Source: Pseudomonadota bacterium | GTDB taxonomy: Bacteria; Pseudomonadota; Gammaproteobacteria; Steroidobacterales; Woeseiaceae | Reading direction: 5' to 3' | Length of the DNA stretch: 64,000 bases | NCBI GenBank assembly: GCA_022572185.1 | Contig: JACZWL010000004.1 | Coordinates: forward strand, 46,178-110,177 | In this document: in pieces, positions 1 to 9,154 of the stretch | How the letters are laid out: every line of letters begins with the position of its first letter | Position numbering within the stretch: the stretch's first letter is position 1 | Translations under genes and position numbers: made by a program | The notes under the pieces: generated by a model | Told to the model about the DNA's origin: nothing | Databases searched by the model: none | The model's input: the letters and a program-made list of their open reading frames with translations, nothing else

Positions 1-237
1 TCGCTGACCGAATGTTATGGTGAATTGCATGAGAAAAACGGCGGAATCAAGCTGGCGCATTTTCCCTGTTTAGACGAACAGCCGCAAGAGAGATCGACTC
101 TCTGCTCACATTTCTTCATGCTAGCCGGGCACAATCCGCGTAGAGTGGCTGCTACTTTGCGTATCTGTGCACTGTGTTGAGGCTATTATTCGACCTCTAA
201 ACTTGGGGTACAATGCTGGGCCTTCAAGAAATTACAC
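1..237. other. Region upstream of metK, no recognised gene
   Basis: One plus-strand frame is open from the window edge to a TGA at 178-180, but its translation resembles nothing I know, so it may be the end of a gene or chance. A -10-like TACAAT lies at 209-214; no good -35 hexamer sits 16-18 bases before it. I see no SAM or SAH riboswitch core. Confidence 0.3.
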
Positions 238-249
238 GTGAAAGCTTCC

Positions 250-1410
250 ATGAGTGATACCTTTTTGTTCACCTCGGAGTCCGTCTCCGAGGGTCATCCG
301 GATAAGATTGCCGATCAGATTTCCGACGCCGTGCTGGATGCCATCATCGAGCAGGACAAATCCGCCCGCGTAGCATGTGAAACACTCGTCAAGACGGGTA
401 TGGTATTGGTCGCAGGCGAGGTCACCACATCCGCCTGGGTCGACATCGAAGAGCTGGTTAGAAAAACCGTGCTGGAAATCGGTTACAACGATTCCGCGAT
501 GGGCTTCGATGGTGCTTCCTGCGCCGTGCTAAACGCGCTGGGAAAACAGTCGTCGGATATCGCTCAGGGCGTAGACAGGGAAACCGAGGAGGCGCAGGGC
601 GCCGGCGATCAGGGCCTCATGTTCGGCTATGCGACCAACGAGACGGAGGTGCTGATGCCCGCCCCTATTACGTTTGCCCATCGACTTGTCCGGCGGCAGG
701 CCCAGGTAAGGAAAGACGGCGTATTGCCCTGGTTGCGGCCGGATGCCAAAAGCCAGGTGACATTTGTCTACGAGAACGACACGCCGGTCGCAATCGATAC
801 TGTCGTCCTTTCAACACAACATCGCCCGGACGTCAAACTGTCCGATTTGCGTGAAGGTGTCATGGAAGAAATTATCAAACCGGTACTGCCGGCAAAATGG
901 CTCGGCAAGAACACGCAATACCACATCAACCCGACCGGCCGATTCGAAATCGGCGGACCGATGGGTGACTGTGGCCTGACAGGTCGGAAAATTATCGTAG
1001 ATACCTATGGCGGCTCGGCCAGGCACGGCGGCGGTGCTTTCTCCGGTAAGGACCCGTCGAAAGTCGATCGCTCGGCATCGTACGCCGCCAGATATGTCGC
1101 CAAGAATATTGTTGCCGCAGGTCTCGCAGATCGATGCGAAATCCAGGTGTCTTATGCGATCGGCGTCGCCGAACCGACGTCAATCAGCGTCCACACATTT
1201 GGTACCGGCAAGATCAGCGAGCAGCGCCTGACCGACCTGATTCGCGAGAATTTCGACCTGAGGCCATACGGCATTCTGAAAATGCTGAACCTGATCCAGC
1301 CGATCTACAAGCAAACGGCGGCCTATGGACATTTTGGCCGTGAAGATATTGATTTAAGCTGGGAACGCACAGACAAAGCGGATACGCTGCGCGGCACCGC
1401 TGCAGCCTAG
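250..1410 (+). CDS. metK: S-adenosylmethionine synthetase
   Basis: Makes S-adenosylmethionine from methionine and ATP in the cytoplasm. The protein is 386 residues from the ATG at 250, the family's usual length. Signature segments are visible: [12 protein letters not shown] near the N-terminus, [12 protein letters not shown] (ATP-binding loop) and [16 protein letters not shown]. An in-frame GTG at 238 would add four residues; the ATG giving [10 protein letters not shown] fits the family better. It lies 29 bases before ahcY on the same strand, so the SAM-making and SAH-clearing steps are probably co-transcribed. The stop TAG sits in a CTAG tetranucleotide (1407-1410) without a neighbouring repeat. 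Confidence 0.97.
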   Translation: MSDTFLFTSESVSEGHPDKIADQISDAVLDAIIEQDKSARVACETLVKTGMVLVAGEVTTSAWVDIEELVRKTVLEIGYNDSAMGFDGASCAVLNALGKQSSDIAQGVDRETEEAQGAGDQGLMFGYATNETEVLMPAPITFAHRLVRRQAQVRKDGVLPWLRPDAKSQVTFVYENDTPVAIDTVVLSTQHRPDVKLSDLREGVMEEIIKPVLPAKWLGKNTQYHINPTGRFEIGGPMGDCGLTGRKIIVDTYGGSARHGGGAFSGKDPSKVDRSASYAARYVAKNIVAAGLADRCEIQVSYAIGVAEPTSISVHTFGTGKISEQRLTDLIRENFDLRPYGILKMLNLIQPIYKQTAAYGHFGREDIDLSWERTDKADTLRGTAAA

Positions 1411-1439
1411 CAACGATTTTACACATACAGGAGTGTTTT

Positions 1440-2753
1440 ATGAGCAGCGAAGCCGTTGCCATCCAAAAACCCGATTACAAAGTTGCAGACATTTCCCTGG
1501 CCGAGTGGGGCCGCAAGGAAATCGCCATCGCCGAAACGGAAATGCCGGGCCTGATGGCTTTGCGCCGCGAGTATGAGGGTCAACAACCGCTGGCCGGTGT
1601 CAGGCTTGTTGGCTGCCTGCATATGACTATTCAGACAGCAGTGCTGATAGAAACGCTGAAGTCTTTGGGTGCGGAAATTCGCTGGTCGTCCTGCAACATC
1701 TTTTCTACTCAGGATCATGCCGCTGCAGCGATTGCAGCCTCGGGTGTGCCGGTGTTCGCATGGAAAGGTGAATCCGAAGAAGAGTATTGGTGGTGTGTTG
1801 AGCAAACGATCAATGGGCCGGACGGCTGGCAGCCTAATATGGTCCTTGATGATGGCGGTGACCTGACGCTCGTCTTACATGACAAGTATCCTGACCTGAT
1901 GAAGAAAGTACGCGGCCTTTCGGAAGAGACTACGACAGGTGTGAAGCGTCTTTATGATATGCAGAAGGAAGGCAGCCTGTTGTGTCCGGCATTCAACGTC
2001 AATGATTCGGTCACCAAATCAAAATTTGACAATCTCTACGGCTGCCGCGAGTCGCTTGTTGATGGCATCAAGCGCGCCACGGACGTCATGATTGCAGGCA
2101 AGATTGTCATTGTTTGCGGATACGGTGACGTTGGAAAGGGCTGTGCGCAGTCTCTGCGCGGCCTGGGCGCGACCGTATGGATTACGGAAATCGACCCGAT
2201 CTGTGCGTTACAGGCGGCGATGGAAGGTTATCGCGTCGTCAGATTTGACGACGTTTGTGACCAAGCCGACATCGTCGTTACGGCGACCGGCAATTACCAC
2301 GTCGTATCAGGACCGCAGATGGAGCGCATGAAGGACCAGTCCATCATCTGCAATATTGGCCACTTCGACAATGAAATTGACGTCGCCTATCTGCATCAAT
2401 TCGAATGGGAGAACATTAAGCCGCAGGTCGATCACGTAATCTTCCCTGACGGCAAGCGGATTATTCTGCTGGCTGAGGGTCGCCTCGTTAACCTCGGTTG
2501 TGGGACGGGCCATCCGAGTTTCGTGATGTCAAACTCGTTTACGAACCAGGTGCTCGCGCAGATCGAACTTTGGCAAAATGGCGACAAGTACAAGTGCGAA
2601 GTCTATGTCCTGCCGAAACTCCTCGATGAAAAGGTAGCCCGGCTTCACCTCGACCGCGTAGGCGCCAAAATCACTGTGTTGTCCGATGAACAGGCAGAAT
2701 ATATCGGCGTTTCCAAAGACGGACCGTTCAAGCCCGAGCTTTACCGATATTGA
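1440..2753 (+). CDS. ahcY: Adenosylhomocysteinase
   Basis: Hydrolyses S-adenosylhomocysteine, the product of SAM-dependent methylation, to adenosine and homocysteine using tightly bound NAD. The 437-residue protein has the substrate segment [14 protein letters not shown], the NAD-binding [18 protein letters not shown] and the typical C-terminal end KPELYRY, which contributes to the neighbouring subunit's cofactor site in this family. A GGAG Shine-Dalgarno sequence lies about 8 bases before the ATG. It is second in a metK-ahcY pair and is followed by a strong hairpin with a T run (2773-2858), probably the operon terminator. Confidence 0.97.
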   Translation: MSSEAVAIQKPDYKVADISLAEWGRKEIAIAETEMPGLMALRREYEGQQPLAGVRLVGCLHMTIQTAVLIETLKSLGAEIRWSSCNIFSTQDHAAAAIAASGVPVFAWKGESEEEYWWCVEQTINGPDGWQPNMVLDDGGDLTLVLHDKYPDLMKKVRGLSEETTTGVKRLYDMQKEGSLLCPAFNVNDSVTKSKFDNLYGCRESLVDGIKRATDVMIAGKIVIVCGYGDVGKGCAQSLRGLGATVWITEIDPICALQAAMEGYRVVRFDDVCDQADIVVTATGNYHVVSGPQMERMKDQSIICNIGHFDNEIDVAYLHQFEWENIKPQVDHVIFPDGKRIILLAEGRLVNLGCGTGHPSFVMSNSFTNQVLAQIELWQNGDKYKCEVYVLPKLLDEKVARLHLDRVGAKITVLSDEQAEYIGVSKDGPFKPELYRY

Positions 2754-2772
2754 TCCGCAGACAGAGAAAAAC

Positions 2773-2858
2773 GGAAATGTAGGCGGTCGAACCGCCAAGA
2801 AATGGGCTTGCGCCCCGTTTCTTGGCGGTTCGACCCCTTAACATTTCCCAATTTTTTG
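2773..2858 (+). terminator. Hairpin terminator, copy 1 of the GGTCGAACCGC repeat family
   Basis: A perfect 18-base stem (2785-2802 with 2818-2835, starting GGTCGAACCGCC) is nested in an outer 8-base stem GGAAATGT/ACATTTCC (2773-2780, 2841-2848) and followed by ATTTTTT. It lies just after ahcY. Related hairpins occur at 26847, 46011 and 58283, so it is both a likely terminator and a dispersed repeat. Confidence 0.75.
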
Positions 2859-2892
2859 TCGTGGCCTGACGCTGCGCAAACAGCTATTATCC

Positions 2893-3708
2893 TTGCACAG
2901 GAGATTGCGGAAAGCCGCACCGACAAAAGGTCGTAGCGCTATTCATACGTCGACTGATCCTATTCGTGTCCTGCATGTTACGGACCCACATCTGTTCGCT
3001 GATTCGGATTCGAGTCTGCGGGGCACCGTAACGTATTCCTCACTACAGAACGTCCTTAGCCATATTCAGCGTTCAGGCTGGGGCGCCGATCTGGTCGCGA
3101 TGACGGGCGACCTGATCCAGGATGACAGCCGGGAGGCCTACGACCGTTTCTGCGAATTGATGCGGCCTCTCGGTCTTCCGGTGTATTGCATACCGGGCAA
3201 TCATGATGTGCGCGCGATCATGAAAGACGCCCTCGCCAGTCCGGAATTTCACTATTGCGAATCTGTCATACACGGAAACTGGTTAATCGCCGGTATCGAC
3301 AGTTGCATTCACGATGATGCTGCTGGGCGCATTGATGACCAGGAAATGGAAAGGCTTGAGAAATTGCTCGATGAAACGACAGCCGACCACGTATTGATTT
3401 GCCTGCATCACCCGCCGTTGCCGGTCGGCTGCAAGTGGCTTGACCAGGTCGGTCTTCGAAACGGCGAAGAATTCCTGCGCCTCATAGCACGGACCGGCAA
3501 AGTCAGGGCGGCAATTTTCGGGCACGTGCACCAGGCATTCGAGGGGTCGCATGATTCCGTACAGATTATCGGAACACCGTCCACTTGCCGGCAATTCAAG
3601 GTGGCAAGTAATGAATTTGCACTGGACGATAATCCGCCCGCATACCGCAGAATCAGCTTGCACCCGGATGGCCGTGTGGAAACAGAGCTGATCTGGCTGT
3701 TGGACTGA
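2893..3708 (+). CDS. cpdA: 3',5'-cyclic AMP phosphodiesterase, CpdA-like
   Basis: Calcineurin-like metallophosphoesterase that by family hydrolyses cAMP. The metal-binding motifs appear in order: DPHLF, GDLIQD, GNHD, and later LHHPP and GHVHQ. Length (up to 271 residues) matches E. coli CpdA. The start is uncertain: in-frame TTG codons lie at 2893 and 2905, and an AGGAG at 2899-2903 is too close to the second. The next gene starts directly after the TGA, so the pair is likely coupled. A CRP-type operator at 52501 shows that cAMP signalling is plausible in this genome. Confidence 0.85.
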   Translation: MHRRLRKAAPTKGRSAIHTSTDPIRVLHVTDPHLFADSDSSLRGTVTYSSLQNVLSHIQRSGWGADLVAMTGDLIQDDSREAYDRFCELMRPLGLPVYCIPGNHDVRAIMKDALASPEFHYCESVIHGNWLIAGIDSCIHDDAAGRIDDQEMERLEKLLDETTADHVLICLHHPPLPVGCKWLDQVGLRNGEEFLRLIARTGKVRAAIFGHVHQAFEGSHDSVQIIGTPSTCRQFKVASNEFALDDNPPAYRRISLHPDGRVETELIWLLD

Positions 3709-4614
3709 ATGACTCCTCGATCCACGCTCCTGCATTGCTGCTTGATGATCTGCTTGATCATGGCGCCCGGCAGAGTGGCAACACAGGGCACGGGCCACCT
3801 GGTCTCGATGTGGCAGATCAATGGCGCAAGCAACCGAATCTACCTGCTCGGCTCGGTGCATGTGCTCAGGCAGCAGGACCATCCGATTCCGACTGCGCTA
3901 GAAAAAGCCTACGAAGATGCCGAGATCCTGATCATGGAAGTAGACCTCGACGACCTTGACCCGATTGAGATGGCCGGAATAGTCAACGAACTGGGTGTCA
4001 TCAAAGACGGCGGCACTCTGCGGGAAATCATGGGACCGAGTCTCTATGATGAAGCGGCCGACTACGCAGCGCAGCTTGACATTCCATTCCTCATGCTCGC
4101 GCAAACCGAACCATGGCTGGCAGCCATTACGATTGAGCAAATGATGCTCCTCCGAATCGGTTTCAGTCCCGAATACGGAATTGAGTTTTACTTTTCGGCG
4201 AAGGCCGGCGAAGATCACAAGGAAGTTCTCGGCCTCGAAACCCTGCGCGAACAGCTCGAGCTCCTCGACAAGCTGTCATTGCCGGTGCAGCGTTCACTGC
4301 TTATCCAAACGCTTCGGGAGAGCCTGAACATAGAGGAAAATCTCGACCTTTTGATTGACGCCTGGCGGTACGGCGATATTGGTTTCCTGGAAGAAAACCT
4401 GCTGGTTGAAATGCAACGATACCCGGAACTCTATAGGACACTCGTCGTCGATCGAAATGAAGCTTGGGTAGAACGGATCAGGAATCTGATCGGAGAGAAA
4501 GACGACTACCTGATCATCGTTGGCACCCTGCATCTGGTTGGCGATGACGGCGTGCCGGCTCTCCTGTCAGAGATTGGGATTACTACCGATCAGTTGAGAG
4601 AGCCGGGCAGTTAA
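3709..4614 (+). CDS. TraB/GumN family protein
   Basis: A 301-residue secreted or envelope-anchored protein of the TraB/GumN (TIKI-like) family, some eukaryotic members of which are metalloproteases. The N-terminus has a short hydrophobic stretch (CCLMICLIMAPG) that could be a signal peptide. Conserved landmarks are LLGSVHVL near residue 47 and GTLHLVGDDGV near the C-terminus, which carry the His residues typical of the family. Its ATG abuts the cpdA stop, so it is probably translated from the same mRNA. The bacterial role is unknown. Its stop overlaps the 3' end of the convergent rubredoxin gene. Confidence 0.75.
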   Translation: MTPRSTLLHCCLMICLIMAPGRVATQGTGHLVSMWQINGASNRIYLLGSVHVLRQQDHPIPTALEKAYEDAEILIMEVDLDDLDPIEMAGIVNELGVIKDGGTLREIMGPSLYDEAADYAAQLDIPFLMLAQTEPWLAAITIEQMMLLRIGFSPEYGIEFYFSAKAGEDHKEVLGLETLREQLELLDKLSLPVQRSLLIQTLRESLNIEENLDLLIDAWRYGDIGFLEENLLVEMQRYPELYRTLVVDRNEAWVERIRNLIGEKDDYLIIVGTLHLVGDDGVPALLSEIGITTDQLREPGS

Positions 4615-4775
4615 ATTTCGACCATCTCGAAATCTTCTTTTCCGGCACCACAGTCGGGGCACCGCCATGACAAGGGGACATCCTCCCATCTCGTGCCCGC
4701 AGGAATCCCCGCCTCAACATCGCCCTCCTCTTCGTCATAGACGTAACCACAGATGAGACACATGTAAGTTTTCAT
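4611..4775 (-). CDS. Rubredoxin
   Basis: A 54-residue electron-transfer protein with one iron bound by four cysteines. Translation of the minus strand gives CLIC at residues 6-9 and CPDC at 39-42, the two CxxC knuckles, plus the family segment GYVYDEEEGD and the aromatic core residues. The stop overlaps that of the convergent TraB/GumN gene by 3 bases. A rubredoxin next to hemL is common in Gammaproteobacteria. No strong Shine-Dalgarno sequence is visible. Partner reductases are not in this window. Confidence 0.93.
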   Translation of the reverse strand: MKTYMCLICGYVYDEEEGDVEAGIPAGTRWEDVPLSWRCPDCGAGKEDFEMVEI

Positions 4776-4806
4776 GGGGCGCTATCGATATGCTTCATAT
4801 TCTGAT

Positions 4807-4914
4807 GTAGGAGGGGCCTCAGCCCCGATCGCGGCTCGTCGCTCACGCACATCCCTGTGCTCCGCGACATAAGGACTTCCTGTCCAAAAAGCCGCTCCTG
4901 CGAGCCCCTCCTAC
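4807..4914. repeat. Long imperfect inverted repeat (GTAGGAGGGGC ends)
   Basis: GTAGGAGGGGC at 4807-4817 is the exact inverse of GCCCCTCCTAC at 4904-4914. Inside lies a smaller hairpin GGGGC-CTCA-GCCCC (4813-4826). It fills the gap between the divergent rubredoxin and hemL genes and looks like a REP/BIME-type intergenic repeat. Confidence 0.7.
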
Positions 4915-5006
4915 ATTCGTTATGCCTGCAGTTTACCAGTTGAACCTCGGGGGTTTATGACTCAATGCCACTTCGGTAGCATGCGCCTGTCTATGGGAGA
5001 GTTCGC

Positions 5007-6281
5007 ATGAGCCTTTTCGCAGAAGCGAAAAAATATATTGCCGGCGGCGTTAACTCACCGGTCCGGGCGTTTGCCGCCGTTGGCGGTGAGCCGGTGTTCA
5101 TCAAGAGCGCAAAAGGAGCCTGGCTGCAAACAGAGGATGGCCGGCAGATGATTGACTACGTTGGATCATGGGGACCCATGATCCTGGGTCATGCGCACGC
5201 CGATGTCATCAAAGCCGTAATTGACGCAGCCGAGGCCGGACTCAGTTTCGGCGCACCCACTGTAGCCGAAACCCGTCTCGCGCAGAAAATATGTGAATTC
5301 ATGCCGTCGATTGAACGAATCCGAATGGTGAGCTCGGGCACAGAAGCGACGATGAGTGCTATTCGACTTGCCCGTGGATTCACGGGACGTGACAAGATCA
5401 TCAAGTTTGAGGGCTGTTATCACGGCCACTCCGACTCCTTGCTGATCAAGGCGGGTTCGGGAGCACTGACTCTCGGTGTGCCAAGCTCGCCCGGTGTTCC
5501 GACGGGGCTCGCCGAGCACACGATAACACTCGATTTCAACGACCCGGCAGCGGTAGAGACCGTGTTTGCAGAGCTCGGCGAGCAAATCGCTTGCATCATC
5601 GTCGAGCCGATCGCAGGCAACATGAACATGGTGCCGCCGGAGCCTGGTTTTCTGGAAGCGCTCAGGTCACAGTGCGATCAGTACAAGGCTGTCTTGATTT
5701 TCGACGAAGTGATGACCGGATTCCGGGTGGCGAAAGGCGGCGCGCAGGAGATATTCGACATTCAGCCTGATCTGACAACACTCGGAAAGATCGTCGGCGG
5801 CGGACTGCCGGCCGCCGCCTTCGGTGGGCGCGCCGACATCATGGCGAGCATCGCACCGGACGGCCCTGTCTATCAGGCGGGTACGTTGTCGGGCAACCCG
5901 CTTGTGATGGCGGCCGGCCTGGCGACTTTGCAAGGGCTCGAAAGACCCGGTTTCTATGCTTCTCTCGGCGAGCGAACACGGCAGCTGGCGGATGGTCTGG
6001 CCGACGTGGCGCGTGGCGCCGGAGTGCCGTTGGCTGTCGAGGCAGCGGGCGGCATGTTCGGGTTTGTATTCAGCGCGGACGGGCCAATAAGGCGATTTGC
6101 ACAAGTGACAGCGGCAAATACCGAACTGTTTCGAAAGTTCTTCCATGGGATGCTCGACTCGAACGTTTATTTTGCGCCGTCGGCGTTTGAAGCCGGCTTC
6201 GTGTCCGACGCACATGGCGACGAGGAAATATCCGAAACGCTTTCACGGGCCAAACGCGTATTCGCAACACTGAAATCGTAG
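5007..6281 (+). CDS. hemL: Glutamate-1-semialdehyde 2,1-aminomutase
   Basis: Converts glutamate-1-semialdehyde to 5-aminolevulinate, the committed tetrapyrrole precursor of the C5 pathway; a PLP enzyme of aminotransferase class III. The 424 residues include [10 protein letters not shown] near the N-terminus, [24 protein letters not shown], the pocket FDEVMTGFR, and the PLP-binding lysine in [12 protein letters not shown] (Lys261). Length is usual for the family. It stands alone between the 4.8 kb repeat and the convergent LON-domain gene. Confidence 0.96.
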   Translation: MSLFAEAKKYIAGGVNSPVRAFAAVGGEPVFIKSAKGAWLQTEDGRQMIDYVGSWGPMILGHAHADVIKAVIDAAEAGLSFGAPTVAETRLAQKICEFMPSIERIRMVSSGTEATMSAIRLARGFTGRDKIIKFEGCYHGHSDSLLIKAGSGALTLGVPSSPGVPTGLAEHTITLDFNDPAAVETVFAELGEQIACIIVEPIAGNMNMVPPEPGFLEALRSQCDQYKAVLIFDEVMTGFRVAKGGAQEIFDIQPDLTTLGKIVGGGLPAAAFGGRADIMASIAPDGPVYQAGTLSGNPLVMAAGLATLQGLERPGFYASLGERTRQLADGLADVARGAGVPLAVEAAGGMFGFVFSADGPIRRFAQVTAANTELFRKFFHGMLDSNVYFAPSAFEAGFVSDAHGDEEISETLSRAKRVFATLKS

Positions 6282-6317
6282 CCTGCCAGGCGACGAAATT
6301 GAAACATCCGGGCCGGA

Positions 6318-6905
6318 TCAGGCAGAATTCTCCGGGCCACGAACCGTATCCAGCACTTTTCGCACAAGCTGCAGGCGCTCTATCGCATCATCCGCTTCCA
6401 GGCAGGATTGCTTTTGCTCGGGGCTGATCGGCAGAATTTCGGCGAAGCGGTAACCGACCCAGCCGGCATCGTCGTACTGCCTGTCCAGTGATTCATACAG
6501 ACGGCCGAGGTCGTCGAGGACGCCGGCGAGAATACGTGCGAGAGGCTTGTATTCTTCCGGCAGCAAATGGTGGCTCTCGTGTGCCAGCAATTGTATTTCC
6601 CCAATACTCAGTCCGTCGGGCTGTCGTTTGGCAGACATCAGGCGAAACCTCTGCCCGCCGATTGCGGTGACACCGAGGAGACCATCGCTACCCTGATACC
6701 AGTCGATAATTTTCGCAAGCGTACCGACCTGGTATGTCGATGCCGAACCGACTTCGCTGCCGCTCCTGATCAACAGGACGCCAAACGGAGCATCTCTCTT
6801 GAGGCAGTCGCTGATCATATCCAGATAACGTGGTTCAAATATGCGCAGCGGCAACGGGCCGCCCGGGTAGAGAACCGTACGCAATGGAAATAGCGGAATT
6901 TTCAC
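6318..6905 (-). CDS. LON substrate-binding domain protein
   Basis: A stand-alone LON N-terminal (PUA-like) domain of about 195 residues without the ATPase or protease domains of Lon. The opening KIPLFPLRTVLYPGGPLPLRIFEPRYLDMI is diagnostic. I place the start at the GTG at 6905, right before this motif; the frame stays open to an ATG at 7022, but the added 39 residues look non-coding. Such proteins are widespread in Proteobacteria and their role is not settled. It converges on hemL and is separated from mpl by a 116-bp inverted-repeat element. Confidence 0.8.
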   Translation of the reverse strand: MKIPLFPLRTVLYPGGPLPLRIFEPRYLDMISDCLKRDAPFGVLLIRSGSEVGSASTYQVGTLAKIIDWYQGSDGLLGVTAIGGQRFRLMSAKRQPDGLSIGEIQLLAHESHHLLPEEYKPLARILAGVLDDLGRLYESLDRQYDDAGWVGYRFAEILPISPEQKQSCLEADDAIERLQLVRKVLDTVRGPENSA

Positions 6906-7075
6906 TGGAGAAACCGTCGCTTTACCTGGTACACAATCGCTTAACGAGGCTTGAGTTTCCTTAAGTATAGGACGGAAAAATGACAATTTGACCAGGCGCT
7001 TTGTAAAGCCCGAACGTTTCATTTTTGCTGCGCGAGAGCGCAGAGCCGCACTCCGTAGCTATGAAATATTCGGGG

Positions 7076-7191
7076 CTAGACATAATGAAGTGACCTATCC
7101 TCCTCAATAATGGCTCTGAGCCGAAGACTTTTTACGCCCTCAGCTTAATCCACGTTACTTGAGGACGGATAGGTCACTTCATTATGTCTAG
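7076..7191. mobile_element. MITE-like element with long terminal inverted repeats and CTAG ends
   Basis: About 30-base terminal inverted repeats (CTAGACATAATGAAGTGACC at the left, its inverse at the right, with one extra base in the right arm) enclose about 50 bases with no coding capacity. CTAG stands at each boundary (7076-7079 and 7188-7191), as expected of a 4-bp target duplication. The right CTAG contains the TAG stop of mpl. No transposase in this window matches it. Confidence 0.75.
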
Positions 7192-8555
7192 CGCGTTTTC
7201 TGCAGGGCTCCTGTCAACTTTTGACGCGCTGATCCAAATCCGCCATTGCTCATGAAAACGACCTGGTCACCCGGCTGCAGTTCGGCGGCCAGATCCGCTA
7301 CGAGTTCGTCGTAGTCAGAATGTAGATGCAAACGATCGCCGAGCGAAGCAAGGCAATCGTCGAACGCCGCAGCAAAGTCATTGGGCCTGTAAACACAGGC
7401 GAGGCTCGCATCTTCCAGCGATGCGGCAAGTGCCTCGTTGTGCACGCCGAGCTTCATCGTGTTCGATCTTGGTTCCAGCGCGACAACTATACGTTGCCCG
7501 GGAAACCGTTTTTTCAAGCCAGTGATCGTTCGGCGGATTGCGGTAGGGTGATGAGCAAAATCGTCGTAAATTGCAATATCCGCGACCGTTGCCGTTCTCT
7601 CCAGCCGTCTCTTGACGCCCTTGAACCGAGACAGTGCTGCCACTGCCTGCTGCACTGAAACGCCGGCAGACTTTGCTGCTGCGATCGCGGCCAGCGCATT
7701 CTCAAGATTGTAGCTGCCGCCGAGCTGCCAGCTGCCCTCGGCTGTCGCGCCGCCGCGTTGGGAAACACTGATGCGTCGCTCGCCGGCGTCCAAAAACCGT
7801 GCTGTCCAGTCCTCGTCACTTTTCCCGATACCAAATGACTCTGTTGTTGACCAGCAGCCCATCTCGAGAAGCGTTTTGAGGTTCTCGTCTGCACTGTTCA
7901 GAATAATGCGGCCTCTTCCTGGAATCGTTCGCAACAATTGATGGAATTGCCAAAGGATTGCCTTGAGGTCTTTGTAAATGTCGGCGTGGTCGAATTCGAG
8001 ATTACCGAGGATAAGCGTATCTGGTCGGTAATGAACGAACTTTGCCCGTTTGTCGAAAAACGCAGTGTCGTATTCGTCCGCCTCCACGACGAAGTATTTC
8101 GATTCCCCATAACGGGCCGTCACATCGAAGTTCGCCGGCACGCCACCGATCAGAAAACCAGGCGAATGACCCGCTTCCTCCAGAATCCACGCCAGCATGC
8201 TGGCCGTGGTCGTCTTTCCGTGCGTTCCCGCAACAGCGATTACGTGGCGACCCTTCAGCACGTGCTCCGACAACCATTGCGGCCCGGAGGTATAGGGGAT
8301 GCCACGGTCCAGGACTGCCTCCACTGCCGCGTTGCCCCGGCTCATCGCATTGCCAATTACGACGCAGTCGGGTGCCGGCTCCAGCTGGTCGGCATCGTAG
8401 CCATCATGGACGGCAATGCCGAGACTCTTCAGCTGGGTGCTCATCGGCGGATAGATGTTGGCGTCCCCACCCGAGACACGATGACCTGCCGCTTTTGCCA
8501 GGGCAGCGACACCTCCCATGAAAGTCCCACAGATGCCGAAAATGTGAATATGCAT
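7188..8555 (-). CDS. mpl: UDP-N-acetylmuramate:L-Ala-gamma-D-Glu-meso-DAP ligase
   Basis: Murein-recycling ligase that attaches the recovered tripeptide to UDP-MurNAc in the cytoplasm. The 455 residues show the Mur ligase plan: N-terminal HIFGICGTFMGGVAALAKAAGH, the P-loop AGTHGKTTTASM, the central domain EADEYDTAFFDKR, and the C-terminal YDDFAHHPTAI and EPRSNTMKLG. Length matches Mpl. The ATG overlaps the stop of the upstream membrane-protein gene (ATGA), implying translational coupling. The TAG stop lies in the terminal CTAG of the adjacent 116-bp element, so the insertion left the reading frame intact. Confidence 0.95.
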   Translation of the reverse strand: MHIHIFGICGTFMGGVAALAKAAGHRVSGGDANIYPPMSTQLKSLGIAVHDGYDADQLEPAPDCVVIGNAMSRGNAAVEAVLDRGIPYTSGPQWLSEHVLKGRHVIAVAGTHGKTTTASMLAWILEEAGHSPGFLIGGVPANFDVTARYGESKYFVVEADEYDTAFFDKRAKFVHYRPDTLILGNLEFDHADIYKDLKAILWQFHQLLRTIPGRGRIILNSADENLKTLLEMGCWSTTESFGIGKSDEDWTARFLDAGERRISVSQRGGATAEGSWQLGGSYNLENALAAIAAAKSAGVSVQQAVAALSRFKGVKRRLERTATVADIAIYDDFAHHPTAIRRTITGLKKRFPGQRIVVALEPRSNTMKLGVHNEALAASLEDASLACVYRPNDFAAAFDDCLASLGDRLHLHSDYDELVADLAAELQPGDQVVFMSNGGFGSARQKLTGALQKTR

Positions 8556-9073
8556 CAGCTGACAACGCCCTCCGAACCTGCGCTAAACGTCACATAGAAA
8601 CCAAGTTGCAGAATAAATATCACAACTGCAATAGCAATACCTGTGAACTGGTGTTGCTGTATCGCTCTTGAAATAATGTGTCCCTCGACCAGGATCAGCC
8701 ATGGCGTCACAAACCAGGCAATGGCGCCGGCCAGCTCGTATCCGATAAATGGCCGGGACAGTATGAAAATCGCGACAAAGAGCAACACCATGATCGCCGT
8801 GCAGCCAATGATCGCTGTCATCGTCTGCTCAATCCGGATGATGAATCCTGATGCGAACAGGACGGCAACATATGAGCCAACTTTGACCAGTTCGGTAGCA
8901 AACTCCAGAAAAAGATCTGTGCTGTAATTCGTCTCGACCATCACATGCAACAGCAATTGCGAGACGATGATCATGACGACGGCCATTGCGAGCAGCAGCA
9001 GAGATTTCGGAAGGTCCTCCGGTCCCTTGCGCAACAGGATAATGTCCAGAAATGCCCTGAAGATCTGTTGCAC
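8555..9073 (-). CDS. Membrane protein of unknown function, coupled to mpl
   Basis: About 172 residues from a GTG at 9073, beginning VQQIFRAFLDIILL. At least four hydrophobic helices can be seen (SLLLLAMAVVMIIVSQLLL; VAVLFASGFII; AIIGCTAIMVLLFVAIFIL; and the C-terminal GIAIAVVIFILQLGFYV). It resembles small Yip1-like inner-membrane proteins, but I cannot assign a family firmly. Its TGA overlaps the mpl ATG, which links it to cell-wall recycling by context only. The frame stays open upstream to 9421, but that part lies antisense to rnd and is unlikely to be translated. Confidence 0.65.
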   Translation of the reverse strand: MQQIFRAFLDIILLRKGPEDLPKSLLLLAMAVVMIIVSQLLLHVMVETNYSTDLFLEFATELVKVGSYVAVLFASGFIIRIEQTMTAIIGCTAIMVLLFVAIFILSRPFIGYELAGAIAWFVTPWLILVEGHIISRAIQQHQFTGIAIAVVIFILQLGFYVTFSAGSEGVVS

Positions 9074-9154
9074 TAATTGCCCATCGCGACAGCCAACGTG
9101 GGCACAATCATCGCATGTTAACCTTCCTTGCCGAAATCCTCTGCCAATCACGAA

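Noticed and set aside
1..249. SAM or SAH riboswitch before metK
   Set aside because: No conserved core sequence or long stem pattern of these classes is visible.
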